From NCBI GenBank assembly GCA_965216695.1, contig OZ244212.1, forward strand, positions 1,054,001-1,118,000: a stretch of 64,000 nt of DNA, given 5' to 3'. This document shows, one piece after another, positions 63,516 through 64,000 of the stretch (position 1 is its first letter; each line of letters starts with the position of its first letter). The notes beneath the pieces were generated by a model, which was given only the letters and a program-made list of their open reading frames with translations, was not told where the DNA came from and did no database searches. Origin of the DNA: G965216695 sp965216695. GTDB taxonomy: Bacteria > Pseudomonadota > Gammaproteobacteria > Pseudomonadales > Azotimanducaceae. The translations under genes and the position numbers were made by a program.

Positions 63516-64000
63516 GTAAGTTCGAAACGGCGCAACAACCACGGCATCGTCGGTGCCTGCACCAGCAGCGTGAATAGCACGACTCCAAACGCCATCGACT
63601 GTATCGTCCACCAGTATTCCAGCTCCACCGGCAGCGAAAGCGCCAACGCGAGCGTGACCGCCCCACGCAAACCACCCCAGACGACCACCGCCTGGTAGCG
63701 GGCCGGCGTATGCCGCCCGGGCATTAGGTTCAGAAGGCCAAATCCAGACACCGTGGTGACGAGCCGCGCCGCGAAGACGGCGACTATGGCGATCAGCATA
63801 GCCAGCCAACGTTCGGTGAACATCGCCACGGTGATCGTGAGTCCCATCAGCAGGAAAACGCTGCCGTTCGCCCCGAACGCCAGCGCGTCCCAGAAGAAAT
63901 CGACACTGCGGCGGTCCACGCGCTCCCGCGCCCGGTCCGCCAGCAACAAGCCGACCACCAGAGAGGCCATTACGCCCGACACATGCAGCACCGCTTCCGC
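63476..64000 (-). CDS. Na+/H+ antiporter (CPA1 family), C-terminal part
   Basis: The frame is open to the right edge, so the N-terminal part lies outside the window. About 175 residues are visible, with membrane segments such as SVFLLMGLTITVAMF and FTLLVQAPTMPWLL. The signature VVWGGLRGAVTLALALSLP is that of the CPA1 sodium/proton antiporters, with the Arg and Gly residues of the transport path. The enzyme exchanges sodium for protons across the inner membrane. It ends inside the convergent dioxygenase gene. Confidence 0.9.
   Translation of the reverse strand, partial: AEAVLHVSGVMASLVVGLLLADRARERVDRRSVDFFWDALAFGANGSVFLLMGLTITVAMFTERWLAMLIAIVAVFAARLVTTVSGFGLLNLMPGRHTPARYQAVVVWGGLRGAVTLALALSLPVELEYWWTIQSMAFGVVLFTLLVQAPTMPWLLRRFELTQSASAAEARSNA

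Noticed and set aside
1..64000. Mobile elements, CRISPR arrays, tRNA or rRNA genes
   Set aside because: No transposase, integrase, regularly spaced repeat, tRNA-like fold or rRNA text was seen on either strand.

Overview
The window is a GC-rich, densely coded, Gram-negative chromosomal segment. An outer-membrane TonB-dependent receptor ending in Phe, a complete RND tripartite-type efflux pair, lipoprotein signals and Rieske oxygenases point to a heterotrophic proteobacterium. A gammaproteobacterium-like lineage seems most likely, but no rRNA or housekeeping marker is present to confirm this. I find 51 protein genes and no tRNA, rRNA, CRISPR array, transposase or integrase. Intergenic gaps are all below 300 bases, and many neighbouring genes overlap by 1 to 4 bases (GTGA, ATGA or TTGA junctions).

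Layout. Positions 3-3555 (+) hold an acyl-CoA synthetase tail, a CaiB/BaiF CoA-transferase and an amidohydrolase, meeting an enoyl-CoA hydratase (-). Positions 4648-8819 hold another CoA-transferase, a cupin, a serine beta-lactamase-like hydrolase and a cytochrome P450. Positions 8953-14844 (+) hold two consecutive double-length CoA-transferases and a cyclase-family hydrolase. Positions 14885-20628 (-) are a TetR, membrane-fusion protein, RND pump, small membrane protein and enoyl-CoA hydratase operon with a palindromic operator. Positions 20721-22832 (-) hold an atypical SDR and a CoA-transferase. Positions 23084-28102 (+) are a three-subunit molybdenum hydroxylase followed by a MoaD-like sulfur carrier and a luciferase-like oxidoreductase. 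Positions 28715-31708 (-) are a SnoaL-like protein, MFS transporter and CoA-transferase operon. Then come a second luciferase-like enzyme, an ATP-grasp-like orphan behind an AT-rich palindrome, and a Baeyer-Villiger monooxygenase, MaoC hydratase and indolepyruvate ferredoxin oxidoreductase operon (40535-34319, -). Positions 41204-48427 hold a bicupin, a Rieske oxygenase, an S9 peptidase, an agmatinase-like ureohydrolase, a phytanoyl-CoA-type dioxygenase and a GST. Positions 48562-54832 (+) form a coupled run of two GSTs, a DUF3604 protein, a WS/DGAT acyltransferase, a GNAT and an ACMSD-like amidohydrolase. Positions 55051-64000 hold a TonB receptor with a bidirectional terminator, an amidohydrolase, a Rieske oxygenase, a quinohemoprotein dehydrogenase, a second phytanoyl-type dioxygenase and the end of a Na+/H+ antiporter.

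Taken together the genes look like a catabolic island. It combines uptake (TonB receptor, MFS), oxygenation (P450, two Rieske enzymes, BVMO, two Fe(II)/2-oxoglutarate-type dioxygenases, Mo-hydroxylase, PQQ dehydrogenase), CoA activation and transfer (one ligase, six family III CoA-transferase genes with eight core domains), beta-oxidation-like steps (two crotonases, MaoC) and efflux or detoxification (RND, GSTs). The substrate cannot be read from the sequence; an alicyclic, terpenoid, steroid-like or aromatic carboxylic acid is an inference only. The most unusual points are the paired double CoA-transferases in which only the C-terminal half keeps the expected catalytic Asp, an SDR without the Tyr-x-x-x-Lys motif, a quinohemoprotein dehydrogenase without the vicinal Cys pair, and the AT-rich palindrome before the ATP-grasp orphan.
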